Source of the DNA: CALFXN01 sp937957815
Lineage (GTDB): Bacteria > Synergistota > Synergistia > Synergistales > Aminobacteriaceae
Length of the DNA stretch: 23,286 nt
Direction: 5' to 3'
Assembly: GCA_036788195.1 (NCBI GenBank)
Contig: DAIQNX010000046.1
Span: 1 to 23,286 of the forward strand
The notes beneath the pieces are model-generated. The model made no database searches, was not told the origin of the DNA, and saw only the letters and a program-made list of their open reading frames with translations. A program made the translations under genes and the position numbers. Below are positions 1 to 6,950 of the stretch, one piece after another (position 1 is the first letter of the stretch; every line of letters begins with the position of its first letter).

Positions 1-1
1 T

Positions 2-715
2 TTTGTCGCGCTCAAAATCCAGAAAAGGACGACAGGGAAGAGCATGTACACCGCTGAAGACCTCGAGAGCCTTCGGATGGAGGAATGGAAACCCGATAGC
101 AACGTGAACCGCGCAACGATCGTATTTCTGTCGGCCATGGCGGCCCTGGTCATTTATGGAATTAAAATAAAAGGAGGATCTAGCTTTGCGGTCGCAGTCA
201 TGCTCATTACCTCAATAGTGACGGGATTTGCGGCCAAACTCTCGATCAACGAAATTTTCGACTCCATCTCTAAAGGCGCTAGTCGATTGGTGTGGCTCTT
301 CTTTCTATTCGTGCTCTTCAACCCTTTCATTCAATTCGTGTCCGATACCGGTGCCTTCACTGCTCTTGCCAATGCGATGCAGCCGCTGATCGAAAAAAGC
401 GGACCTGTCGGTTTTGTCACACTCTCAACCCTTGTCGGGGTGTTTGGGATTCCGGGAGCCGCTGTTGCCCAAGTCAAGGTCATCCACGAAATGTTCCTTC
501 CACTTCTGCAGCAACTCGGCATTCCTATGACTATTTGGGCTCTTGTGCTTCTGGTAGGTTCTCAGATGACTTTCTTTGCCTTCCCTGGGGGTGATATGGT
601 CGCAGAGATGGGACTTGCCCGCTCGAACGATTTAAAGGCTATGATCATTAATGGGTTGATTATCACCTTTGCCGTAACGGTTTATGTCGTTGTAAGAGCA
701 TTTTTGGCCTTCTAG
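2..715 (+). CDS. Multi-TM permease, C-terminal part (gene begins before the window)
   Basis: The reading frame is open from the first bases and has no stop upstream of the Met at 44, so this is the C-terminal part of a longer membrane protein. A hydrophilic loop (about residues 10-35, rich in K, E and R) is followed by about six hydrophobic segments. They include stretches such as RLVWLFFLFVLFNPFIQF and a Gly/Pro-rich re-entrant-like segment, GVFGIPGAAVAQ. This layout fits secondary carriers of the ion-transporter or gluconate-permease type, but I do not recognise the exact family. It ends 11 bases before the serine hydrolase gene and probably shares its transcript. By context it may import the peptide or N-acyl amino acid used by the downstream enzymes; that role is inference. 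Confidence 0.7.
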   Translation, partial: FVALKIQKRTTGKSMYTAEDLESLRMEEWKPDSNVNRATIVFLSAMAALVIYGIKIKGGSSFAVAVMLITSIVTGFAAKLSINEIFDSISKGASRLVWLFFLFVLFNPFIQFVSDTGAFTALANAMQPLIEKSGPVGFVTLSTLVGVFGIPGAAVAQVKVIHEMFLPLLQQLGIPMTIWALVLLVGSQMTFFAFPGGDMVAEMGLARSNDLKAMIINGLIITFAVTVYVVVRAFLAF

Positions 716-726
716 GGAAGCGTAAG

Positions 727-1515
727 ATGATGCCTGGGTTCGAGAACTCCTTGAACGTAGAAATCCGCAATCTTCGCGGTGTTGCAGGAGTAGTAATAGA
801 ATCACTGAAGGAAAAATCTGTTACGTTCGCATGGAATGACTGTCAGCTATTTCCCGCTGCAAGCCTAATCAAACTTCCAATCATGTGGAAAGTGTTTAAA
901 GAAATAGAATCTAGCCATCTTAGTTTGTCACAAAAATTCCTGATTGACCAAAGCAATAAGGTAGGAGGATTTGGCGTTCTGAAAGAACTTCATTCTGGGA
1001 TCTCGCTTTCTCTAGAAGACCTTGTAACTTTAATGATCATCATTAGCGACAACACCGCCACAAATTTTCTTATTGACCTTCTTGGGATGGACGCAATTAA
1101 TCAGACGATTAGAAAAATAGGCATGAAACAGACATCTCTTCAACGCAAAATGATGGACCTTGAAGCCAAGCAGAAAGGATTAGACAACTTTACTTGCCCT
1201 TCCGATATCGCTATTTTTTTCAAAAAATTACTTTTCGGGCAGGATCCTTCCTGTGCTCTTCGTGAAAAAATGCTGGATATTCTCAAACGACAGCAATGCA
1301 ATAACAAGCTTCCTCTTGGGTTACCGAAGGGGGCAATTTTGGCCCATAAAACCGGAGACCTGTCAGGAACGGAGCATGACGTAGGCGTTCTGTACCATGA
1401 GAACGATCCAAGAGCGTTCATTATTGTCTTGACAAAGGATCTCGTCGACAACGAAGATGGAATACGTTTCTGTCAATATGTAGCACGTGAGGTTTTTACT
1501 GAATTAGACATATAG
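727..1515 (+). CDS. Class A beta-lactamase-fold serine hydrolase, apparently cytoplasmic
   Basis: This 262-residue protein shows all the signature boxes of the penicillin-binding, class A beta-lactamase-related family. They are S-x-x-K in AASLIKL (Ser46, Lys49), an SDN loop in ISDNTATN (Ser107-Asn109), an MMDLEAKQKG segment at the omega-loop position, and KTG in AHKTGDLSG (208-210). The N-terminus (MMPGFENSLNVEI) has no signal peptide or lipobox, unlike true beta-lactamases, which act in the periplasm. An AGGGAAG-like ribosome site lies just before the start; Met730 is an alternative. It sits between a permease and a dipeptide epimerase, so a cytoplasmic amidase or peptidase acting on a D-amino-acid peptide is more likely than antibiotic resistance. 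The substrate is not known. The gene is AT-rich compared with the right part of the window. Confidence 0.85.
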   Translation: MMPGFENSLNVEIRNLRGVAGVVIESLKEKSVTFAWNDCQLFPAASLIKLPIMWKVFKEIESSHLSLSQKFLIDQSNKVGGFGVLKELHSGISLSLEDLVTLMIIISDNTATNFLIDLLGMDAINQTIRKIGMKQTSLQRKMMDLEAKQKGLDNFTCPSDIAIFFKKLLFGQDPSCALREKMLDILKRQQCNNKLPLGLPKGAILAHKTGDLSGTEHDVGVLYHENDPRAFIIVLTKDLVDNEDGIRFCQYVAREVFTELDI

Positions 1516-1539
1516 CAATTTTTTGGAGGTGATTTTTTA

Positions 1540-2637
1540 ATGTTTAGCCGCATTGTAGATCTTCAAGTTAAGGTCGTCGAGATTCCCCTGAAAAAGACTT
1601 GGGAAATATCGCTCTATTCAACCAGTAAACGTGCCCACACCATCGTTCGCATAAAGACGGAGGATGGTATTAGCGGTTATGGAGAGGCGTCTCCGGCCCC
1701 GGCTTTTATGGGAGAGTCTGGGTATACGATTGAAACTGTGATCCAGCGTCATCTTCGTGATGTCGTCGTAGGCGAGAACTGTTTTGATATCGCGAAGATA
1801 CACAATAGAATGGATCATGTGATCGACGGGAATACAGCCGCAAAAGCTGCTGTCGATATAGCCTTGCACGATGCGGCCGCGAAAACCCTTGGCATTCCTG
1901 TCTGCGACTTTCTTGGGGGAAGGGTTCGACAAAATATATACCTAGCTTGGTCAATAGGTCTGCAAGATTTCGATAGTTCCGTTGAGGAAGCAAGATTCCG
2001 ATATGAAGAAGGCTACAAAGTCCTGAAGGTAAAGGTTGGCAAAGATCTGGAAAAGGATGCGCGTCTGATTCTCAGGCTCAGGGAAATATTCGGCCCAGAT
2101 ATTCCCCTCAGACTGGATGCAAATCAAGGTTATTCCCCTGTCGACGCCATCTCCCTCATCAAACGCCTAGGATCGTGCGCCATCGAGACTTTCGAACAAC
2201 CGGTGCGGAAATGGGATCTGGATGGGATGAGGCATGTCCGCGAGCACTCCAACGGAATTCCAATAATGGCGGATGAAAGCGTTTCCTCTCTACACGATGC
2301 GGGAAAGGTAATCCAAGGCAAGGTTGCTGATCTAGTGAATATAAAGGTCGGAAAAGTTGGAGGTCTTTACCGCGCAGGACAGATTGCTGCGATTGTCGAG
2401 GCAGCGGGACTCAAAGCTGCAGCAGGAAGTAATCTGGAACTTGGCATCGGAGAGGCTGCCAGCGTACACTTCGTCACGAGTCAAGCCGCTCTTTCAGTAC
2501 CGTGTGACCTGATGTGCGGCACCGAGCTTCACGAGAGAAATCTCGTGATAAAGCCGATCCCCATCAACAACGGCGTTCTCCAATGTCCCGCTACTCCCGG
2601 ATTAGGCGTAGAGGTCGACGAATCGTTATTTCAGTAA
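1540..2637 (+). CDS. Dipeptide epimerase (L-Ala-D/L-Glu epimerase type, enolase superfamily)
   Basis: This 365-residue member of the mandelate racemase/muconate lactonizing group has the dipeptide-epimerase hallmarks. The K-x-K base pair is in VLKVKVG (Lys163, Lys165). Three metal ligands lie in LDANQGY (Asp193), TFEQP (Glu219) and MADES (Asp245). The opposite-face base is Lys269 in NIKVGK. A strong ribosome site (GGAGGTGA, 1525-1532) precedes ATG 1540. Enzymes of this type invert the C-terminal residue of dipeptides such as L-Ala-D-Glu during recycling of murein peptides, though specificity varies and cannot be read here. It follows the serine hydrolase by 24 bases and is followed by a large palindrome and the broken M20 gene. 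The cluster suggests cytoplasmic processing of peptides with D-residues. Confidence 0.9.
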   Translation: MFSRIVDLQVKVVEIPLKKTWEISLYSTSKRAHTIVRIKTEDGISGYGEASPAPAFMGESGYTIETVIQRHLRDVVVGENCFDIAKIHNRMDHVIDGNTAAKAAVDIALHDAAAKTLGIPVCDFLGGRVRQNIYLAWSIGLQDFDSSVEEARFRYEEGYKVLKVKVGKDLEKDARLILRLREIFGPDIPLRLDANQGYSPVDAISLIKRLGSCAIETFEQPVRKWDLDGMRHVREHSNGIPIMADESVSSLHDAGKVIQGKVADLVNIKVGKVGGLYRAGQIAAIVEAAGLKAAAGSNLELGIGEAASVHFVTSQAALSVPCDLMCGTELHERNLVIKPIPINNGVLQCPATPGLGVEVDESLFQ

Positions 2638-2649
2638 TAACCAATGAGA

Positions 2650-2681
2650 AGCAGAAGAGAATCAATTGATTCTCTTCTGCT
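2650..2681. repeat. 32-bp perfect palindrome (hairpin) after the epimerase gene
   Basis: The 16-base left half begins AGCAGAAGAGAATCA and is repeated as its exact reverse complement, giving a stem that can close around ATTG. It starts 13 bases after the epimerase stop and ends 20 bases before the start of the M20 pseudogene. A shorter nested repeat, CTCTTTCGAGAG, overlaps its right end. No clear T-run follows, so it may be an mRNA-stabilising or attenuating hairpin rather than a classical terminator. Confidence 0.75.
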
Positions 2682-2701
2682 CTTTCGAGAGGAATTGAAA
2701 A

Positions 2702-3892
2702 ATGCGTACTCAATATCTCAACAAAAAAATAATAACACAGGCAACAGAAGCCGCCATTGTCTTAAGAAGAGAGCTGCGCCAATATTCCAGAACTTTCTCA
2801 TCGAGAAGTTGCCACTCAGGAAAGATTGTCTGGCCTATTAAGGCACTCTCCCAGTATTGATGAGGAAAGGGATAGCAGGATCCGGCATAGTTGTCGATCT
2901 TGACAGTTCGGCTCCAAGTGCGCTACAAGAAAGAATTGCATTTAGAGCCGATATGGATGCTCTTCCTCTGGAGGAAATTACGGGGTTGTCTTTTGCTTCT
3001 CAAAATCCAGGCGTTATGCATGCTTGCGGACATGACTGCCATATGTCGATTCTTTTCGGTTTGATGAGGATTCTATGCGCATGCCGCACGCACCTCCCAA
3101 GAAACTATAGGTTCCTTTTCCAACCCGCCGAGGAAGATAGCCCAAAAGGCGGCGCCGCACAAATGATCGCTGAGGGGGCCCTTGAAGGAGTTCGCGCCGT
3201 TTTTGGAGCACATGTCTGGCCGGATTTTAGGACAGGAGAAATCGGACTCAAGCCAGGCCCGCTCATGGGCGCAAGCGATCGAGTTACCATACGCATAGAA
3301 GGCAAGGGAGCTCACGCGGCCAAACCTCACCAAGGAGTGGATGCTGTCTTAGTTGCGGCAAACCTTTTGACATCTCTCCAATCTATTGTATCGAGATCCA
3401 CAGATCCAACAACCGCATGCGCCATTACGTTCGGCAAATTGACGGCTGGATCTCGCTATAATGTCTTGGCTGATAGAGCCACCCTTGAGGGAACTTGCCG
3501 GACCATCTCTTCAGAAGCGCGCAACGACGCAGAATTTCTCTTGAGACGATTGTCAACCAATACTTCTGTCGGGTATGGCGCGGAATGCAACTTCGAGTAT
3601 ACTCGTGGTTATCCTGTGCTTAAAAATAACGAAAGTATCGCGCTGTTTTTATTAAATTGCTAAAAAACGATTTTCTGAGGTTAAAATTATTACTCCTAAA
3701 TTTCCCGAACTCGTTGCTGAAGATTTCGCCTTCTTTGCCGAATCGAAACCTTCCCTTTTCGCATGGATAGGTTGTTGTCCAAGTGAAATAGATGTTGAAA
3801 GCTTCCCTAAACTGCACAACCCATCTTTCTCACCTGACGAAAGGTGTATAGATTTAGGTATAAAATATTTCTTAAATATTGCATTTGAATAA
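2702..3892 (+). pseudogene. M20D-type amidohydrolase (HipO/IAA-amino-acid hydrolase family), broken by three frameshifts
   Basis: The family pattern can be followed from end to end, but in three frames. An N-terminal piece from ATG 2702 reads AAIVLRRELRQY. A second piece from about 2787 reads PELSHREVATQERLSG. A third from about 2857 to 3653 carries FRADMDALPLEE, MHACGHDCHMSILFG (metal site), PAEED and GKGAHAAKPHQGVDAV (dimerisation domain). A final piece from about 3656 reads LVAEDFAFFAES and LHNPSFSPDE, the usual C-terminal metal and substrate motifs. Each switch is a +1 shift (near 2786, about 2845-2860, and 3653-3656). The functional family removes acyl or aminoacyl groups from N-acylated amino acids in the cytoplasm. 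Either the gene is decaying or the assembly here has indel errors. It would complete the peptide-degradation cluster upstream. Confidence 0.85.
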
Positions 3893-4159
3893 AACATTCC
3901 ATCCATTTAGCAATGATAACGTCGGTCAATGTTTCAGCAACTATAACTGTTACAAGAATTACATTAGACTGATCGATCAACTGAGTAAAATAATAAGTCG
4001 AGATGTAGTGATCGAGCTTCGCAGCGGGACAGAAGAATTGCAATCCTGTGTCCTCAGCTGTCATAAAACACGAAAACCTAACTTGCGACAAATCGAAGGA
4101 TTCACTTTAGAAGTAATCACAATAAGCCCGAACTGAACTACGTTGGTTTTGACAATAAC
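3893..4159. other. AT-rich spacer without a recognisable gene
   Basis: Nothing convincing is coded here. An 85-codon frame at 3879-4136 has no ribosome site, no family resemblance, and overlaps the end of the M20 pseudogene. The stretch separates the AT-rich left arm from the GC-rich hsdM fragment and may hold the breakpoint of a rearrangement. Confidence 0.5.
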
Positions 4160-4600
4160 CTAATCGTCAAGGACGCCCGAAGTTTGACCACCGCGGTCAT
4201 TTTTCCGCATGGGGATCTGGTTGCGGAATTTGAATTTGTCGAGGATCTCCTGCACGTTGGGCGAGAAGCCGTCAAGATAGGCTTCGAAGTCGGCCTTGAG
4301 CTGCTGTTGCTTTGAGCGGTTCTTGAGGTCGCGTAGGGTGAAGGGCGACAGATTGTAGAAAGCCTCGCCTGAGGCCTGACAGAGAGCGGCGTGCTGGTTG
4401 GCGACCTTCGCCGTGTCGAGCCGCTTTTTCATGCCGAGGACGTTTTCCTTGCTCGGCTCTAGAACCGCGTCGAGACGGCGAATGACCGTCATCGGCAGGA
4501 TGACGTCGCGGTACTTGCCGCGCATAATGACGTCACGCAACACGTCGTCGGCGATGCCCCATATGAAGTTCACGATGCCGTTATGGATCACATGATTCAT
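4160..4600 (-). pseudogene. hsdM: Truncated type I restriction-modification methylase subunit (HsdM N-terminal domain only)
   Basis: The 146 residues match the N-terminal helical domain of HsdM: NFIWGIADDVLRDV, GKYRDVILPMTVIRRLDAVL, SGEAFYNLSPFTLRDL and EAYLDGFSPNVQEILDKF. Complete HsdM proteins are about 500 or more residues long and carry the SAM-binding and NPPY catalytic motifs, which are absent. Resemblance ends at FRNQIP, then an unrelated tail (MRKNDRGGQTSGVLDD) runs to a stop. No hsdS or hsdR gene lies nearby. The fragment ends where the sequence turns AT-rich, which suggests that a deletion or insertion removed the rest of the locus. It is almost certainly inactive as a methylase. 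Confidence 0.85.
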
Positions 4601-4834
4601 TGTCGGTCATGACTCCTCGCGTTCGTCGTCCACAGGGGTTTCGGGCGCGTTGCTCGCAGCTCTTCCGGGCTGCGAACGTGCGACGTTTCGAATAGACGCC
4701 GATAAGCCCTGACGATTTTCTCCGAGGATATCACGAGAACGGATTATTAAGGAGCCTTCGGGCGCGAGGTTCGAGAAACGCTTCTCATTTTTCGATCACG
4801 TAGGAACTGCAATCCCGCGCTGTCGCCCCGCGAA
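4601..4834. other. Intergenic spacer between hepT and the hsdM fragment
   Basis: I see no gene here. There are minor inverted repeats (CGCAGC..GCTGCG at about 4650-4670, and GAGAA-ACGC-TTCTC near 4771), too small to call terminators with confidence. The promoter that once served hsdM would lie here on the minus strand. Confidence 0.4.
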
Positions 4835-5248
4835 CTACTCGATCTCCATCACGCGGACTGTGAACGCGACAAGGTCGTCGAGCCTGTGTTCGATGACGTC
4901 TTTCATGACCTCGATATCAAGTTCCCGGTAATCATGGATGAGGACATTGCGGAAGCCGACCATGCCTTCAAGCAGTTTCGAGAGTTCCTTCGGTATGAGC
5001 CCTTCCCTGGCCAACATGGTGAAGGACGCCCGGCTCTCCTTCGGGATCCCGAGTTTCCTGGCCTTGACGACGTGGTTGGCAAGGTCGATGCAGAGTTCCG
5101 CCGCCCGCTGAATGTTCATCGCTATGGCGTCCCGCCTGAGATAATCCTCCTCGAAGGGAAGATCCGAAGGACGCGCATAATACTCCCGGATCCGCCGGAT
5201 GCACCGTTCGATGCTCTCTTTCTTGCCGAGGACGATGTCGTCGATCAT
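4835..5248 (-). CDS. hepT: HepT-like HEPN toxin (RNase, DUF86 family)
   Basis: This 137-residue helical protein carries the HEPN RNase motif R-x4-H-x-Y in FRNVLIHDYREL (Arg100, His105, Tyr107). Its length is normal for HepT. Proteins of this family form dimers whose joined motifs cleave RNA; the partner nucleotidyltransferase MntA AMPylates the tyrosine of the motif and so silences the toxin. The start codon overlaps the stop of the upstream mntA-like gene by four bases (ATGA), giving the usual antitoxin-first, translationally coupled order. All key residues are present, so the pair looks functional. It lies next to other mobile-defence genes. Confidence 0.92.
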   Translation of the reverse strand: MIDDIVLGKKESIERCIRRIREYYARPSDLPFEEDYLRRDAIAMNIQRAAELCIDLANHVVKARKLGIPKESRASFTMLAREGLIPKELSKLLEGMVGFRNVLIHDYRELDIEVMKDVIEHRLDDLVAFTVRVMEIE

Positions 5249-5664
5249 CGCGAAAGCACCACTCCTTTTTCCACGATGTCGCTCAGGATGTCCGCACGTT
5301 CTTCGTTCAGCTTCTGGTACAGCGACATGGTCAGCATCTCGAAAGAACGGACATCGCTCGTAACCGGCGTCAGGAGACGTCCCGTCAGAACGATTTCAAA
5401 CCGGAAGACGGCATCCGCATGACCAAGATCGATCAGATCGACATCTCTCCCGGTTATTTCCTCCACGGCGGCGCGACACGCTTCAAGGTTCGAACGGTTC
5501 CCCGTTGACGGCGGAAGGAGGATCGCGAGGTCGATATCGCTGTCGGGGCGTTCGTATTCCGTGCCGAAAGAGCCAAAGAGGTAGACGGCGCGCGCATCCG
5601 GAAAGAAACGGGACACCGTCGGGAGAATTACATTTTTGACAGAATGCTCCTGCACGGCCGTCAC
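5245..5664 (-). CDS. mntA: MntA-like minimal nucleotidyltransferase antitoxin
   Basis: This 139-residue MNT-fold protein has the nucleotidyltransferase signature GSFG (residues 31-34) followed by DSDIDLAILL, with Asp43 and Asp45 as metal ligands. Characterised MntA enzymes transfer AMP from ATP to the HEPN toxin HepT and neutralise it. The chosen start is GTG 5664; a second GTG at 5655, better spaced from an AAGG element, is equally plausible. Transcription probably starts from the TATAAT box at 5691-5696. The stop overlaps the hepT start (ATGA). Confidence 0.92.
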   Translation of the reverse strand: MTAVQEHSVKNVILPTVSRFFPDARAVYLFGSFGTEYERPDSDIDLAILLPPSTGNRSNLEACRAAVEEITGRDVDLIDLGHADAVFRFEIVLTGRLLTPVTSDVRSFEMLTMSLYQKLNEERADILSDIVEKGVVLSR

Positions 5665-5690
5665 CGCCTTCTCAGATACTGTTCAAAAGC

Positions 5691-5696
5691 ATTATA
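5691..5696 (-). promoter_or_regulatory. -10 box of the mntA-hepT promoter
   Basis: Read on the minus strand this is a perfect TATAAT, about 27 bases before the mntA start. No good -35 hexamer sits at 16-18 bases, so the promoter may depend on an activator or on the surrounding AT-rich bases. MNT/HEPN pairs often repress themselves, but no clear operator is visible. Confidence 0.5.
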
Positions 5697-5814
5697 TCGT
5701 TTCGACGGACATAAAACGAATTCAATACCGATCTTCACTCCGAAACGGGAAACCTCGGTCTGCGAAAAGAATCGTCGTGAACAGGAACGTCCGGCAGAAT
5801 GCCCGATTACGTGC

Positions 5815-6321
5815 TCACGCCCCGCTCAGCAGTTTCCCGTACACGGCGAGGTCGCTCTCGGAGAAGCAGCAGAAGGTGACGTCCATATCGCCGGGAGACG
5901 CTTCGAGGACGGCGCGCACCGTATCGACCGCGATCCGAGCGGCTTCGCCGAACGGGTAGCCGTAGACGCCCGTGCTGATGCACGGGAAGGCGACGCTCGC
6001 GCACCCAAGGTCGCGGGCGGTTTCGAGCGAGCGGCGGTAGCAGGAGGCGAGAAGCTCCGCCTCTCCGTGGCCGCCGCCATGCCACACGGGGCCCACCGTG
6101 TGGATGACGTGCTTCGCGGGAAGGCGATACCCCTTCGTCGCCTTCGCGTCTCCGGTCCTGCAGCCGCCGAGGAGACGGCATTCCCGGAGGAGTTCCGGCC
6201 CGGCGGCCCGGTGTATCGCGCCGTCGACGCCTCCTCCGCCGAGCAGCGTCGAGTTCGCGGCGTTGACGATGGCGTCGACCCGCAGCGTCGTGATATCCGC
6301 CCTGATCGCTGTGAGCGTCAT
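5815..6321 (-). CDS. Macro-domain protein (MacroD/YmdB-type ADP-ribose or O-acetyl-ADP-ribose hydrolase)
   Basis: The 168 residues form one complete macro domain. The motifs are RADITTLRVDAIVNAANSTL (Asn20, Asn23), GGGGVDGAIHRAAG with catalytic-type Asp33, VIHTVGPVW, and FPCISTGVYGYP (113-123), which holds the diphosphate of ADP-ribose. MacroD-type enzymes remove ADP-ribose from acidic residues of proteins or deacetylate O-acetyl-ADP-ribose. ATG 6321 overlaps the stop of the rloB-like gene in an ATGA, so this is the third gene of that operon. It is much more GC-rich than the two genes before it, which suggests it joined the operon separately. A role in resetting or limiting the RloAB system is inference; a housekeeping hydrolase captured by the island is the alternative. 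Confidence 0.9.
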   Translation of the reverse strand: MTLTAIRADITTLRVDAIVNAANSTLLGGGGVDGAIHRAAGPELLRECRLLGGCRTGDAKATKGYRLPAKHVIHTVGPVWHGGGHGEAELLASCYRRSLETARDLGCASVAFPCISTGVYGYPFGEAARIAVDTVRAVLEASPGDMDVTFCCFSESDLAVYGKLLSGA

Positions 6322-6950
6322 GTATCCGTCACCTCCGTCTTGATTGCATCACGGCCCGTCGCCTTCAGGATATTCGCAACAAGTCTGTAGACCGTCGTTA
6401 CGCCTGGATTTCGGGGCCAATCTTCGCACGGAGGCGTATCGCGTTTTCTGGCCCTTTCGACCGCCGTTTCGATCAACTCTCGCTGGAATGACCTGATTCC
6501 GATGCTCTTGTCGTAGTTCGGAAGATGTTGCCTCAATCGATCAAGGCAACATTGCATGCCGTCGATTCTCGATCCGTCGTCGAAATGCAGCAACAACCAG
6601 TACTCGAATCCCGGATTGCTGACCGCAATGCCATGATTTTCCTTTTCCGAAGACCACGAGTACAGCTGGGATAACTGAATATCAGTCCATTTGTCCGTAT
6701 CGACGATGAGCCACGCTTCATCCGTTTTTTTCAGCCCTTTTTTCTTGAGATGCCGCGCCATCCTCTCCAAAACCTGCACCGGAGAGCTTTTGCTTCCGCT
6801 TCTGATACACTCGATGTGAACGGCGCAATCGCCATCGTTGAAGATCGAGAAATATTCCGGTTCGGTCCTTTTCCCCTCGGTTGCCAGGACAAAGAGTTTC
6901 CTGTAAGGCCTTTCACCCGACGGACGCTGAAAGGATCGTCGCTTTTTCAT
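6318..6950 (-). CDS. rloB: RloB-family protein (AbiLii-like, Toprim-type nuclease candidate)
   Basis: The 210-residue protein matches RloB in length and motifs. LFVLATEGKRTEPEYF holds an invariant Glu25 and AWLIVDTDKWTD holds Asp84-x-Asp86, the E...DxD layout of Toprim nucleases. It then has the family box SNPGFEYWLLLHF (111-123). RloB genes are found beside RloA ATPases inside restriction loci, and the pair resembles the AbiL abortive-infection system. The start forms TGATG with the rloA stop and the end overlaps the macro gene (ATGA), so all three should be made together. Nuclease activity is inferred from the motif, not proven. Confidence 0.85.
   Translation of the reverse strand: MKKRRSFQRPSGERPYRKLFVLATEGKRTEPEYFSIFNDGDCAVHIECIRSGSKSSPVQVLERMARHLKKKGLKKTDEAWLIVDTDKWTDIQLSQLYSWSSEKENHGIAVSNPGFEYWLLLHFDDGSRIDGMQCCLDRLRQHLPNYDKSIGIRSFQRELIETAVERARKRDTPPCEDWPRNPGVTTVYRLVANILKATGRDAIKTEVTDT

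Noticed and set aside
727..1515. Reading the beta-lactamase-fold gene as an antibiotic-resistance gene
   Set aside because: There is no signal peptide, and the neighbours are metabolic, so resistance is not supported by the sequence.
2644..2841. A 65-codon plus-strand frame after the epimerase
   Set aside because: It begins in the palindrome, and the M20 family motifs lie in the other two frames, so it is noise within the pseudogene region.
3879..4136. An 85-codon plus-strand frame
   Set aside because: No ribosome site, no hydrophobic or motif pattern, and it overlaps the M20 C-terminus in another frame.
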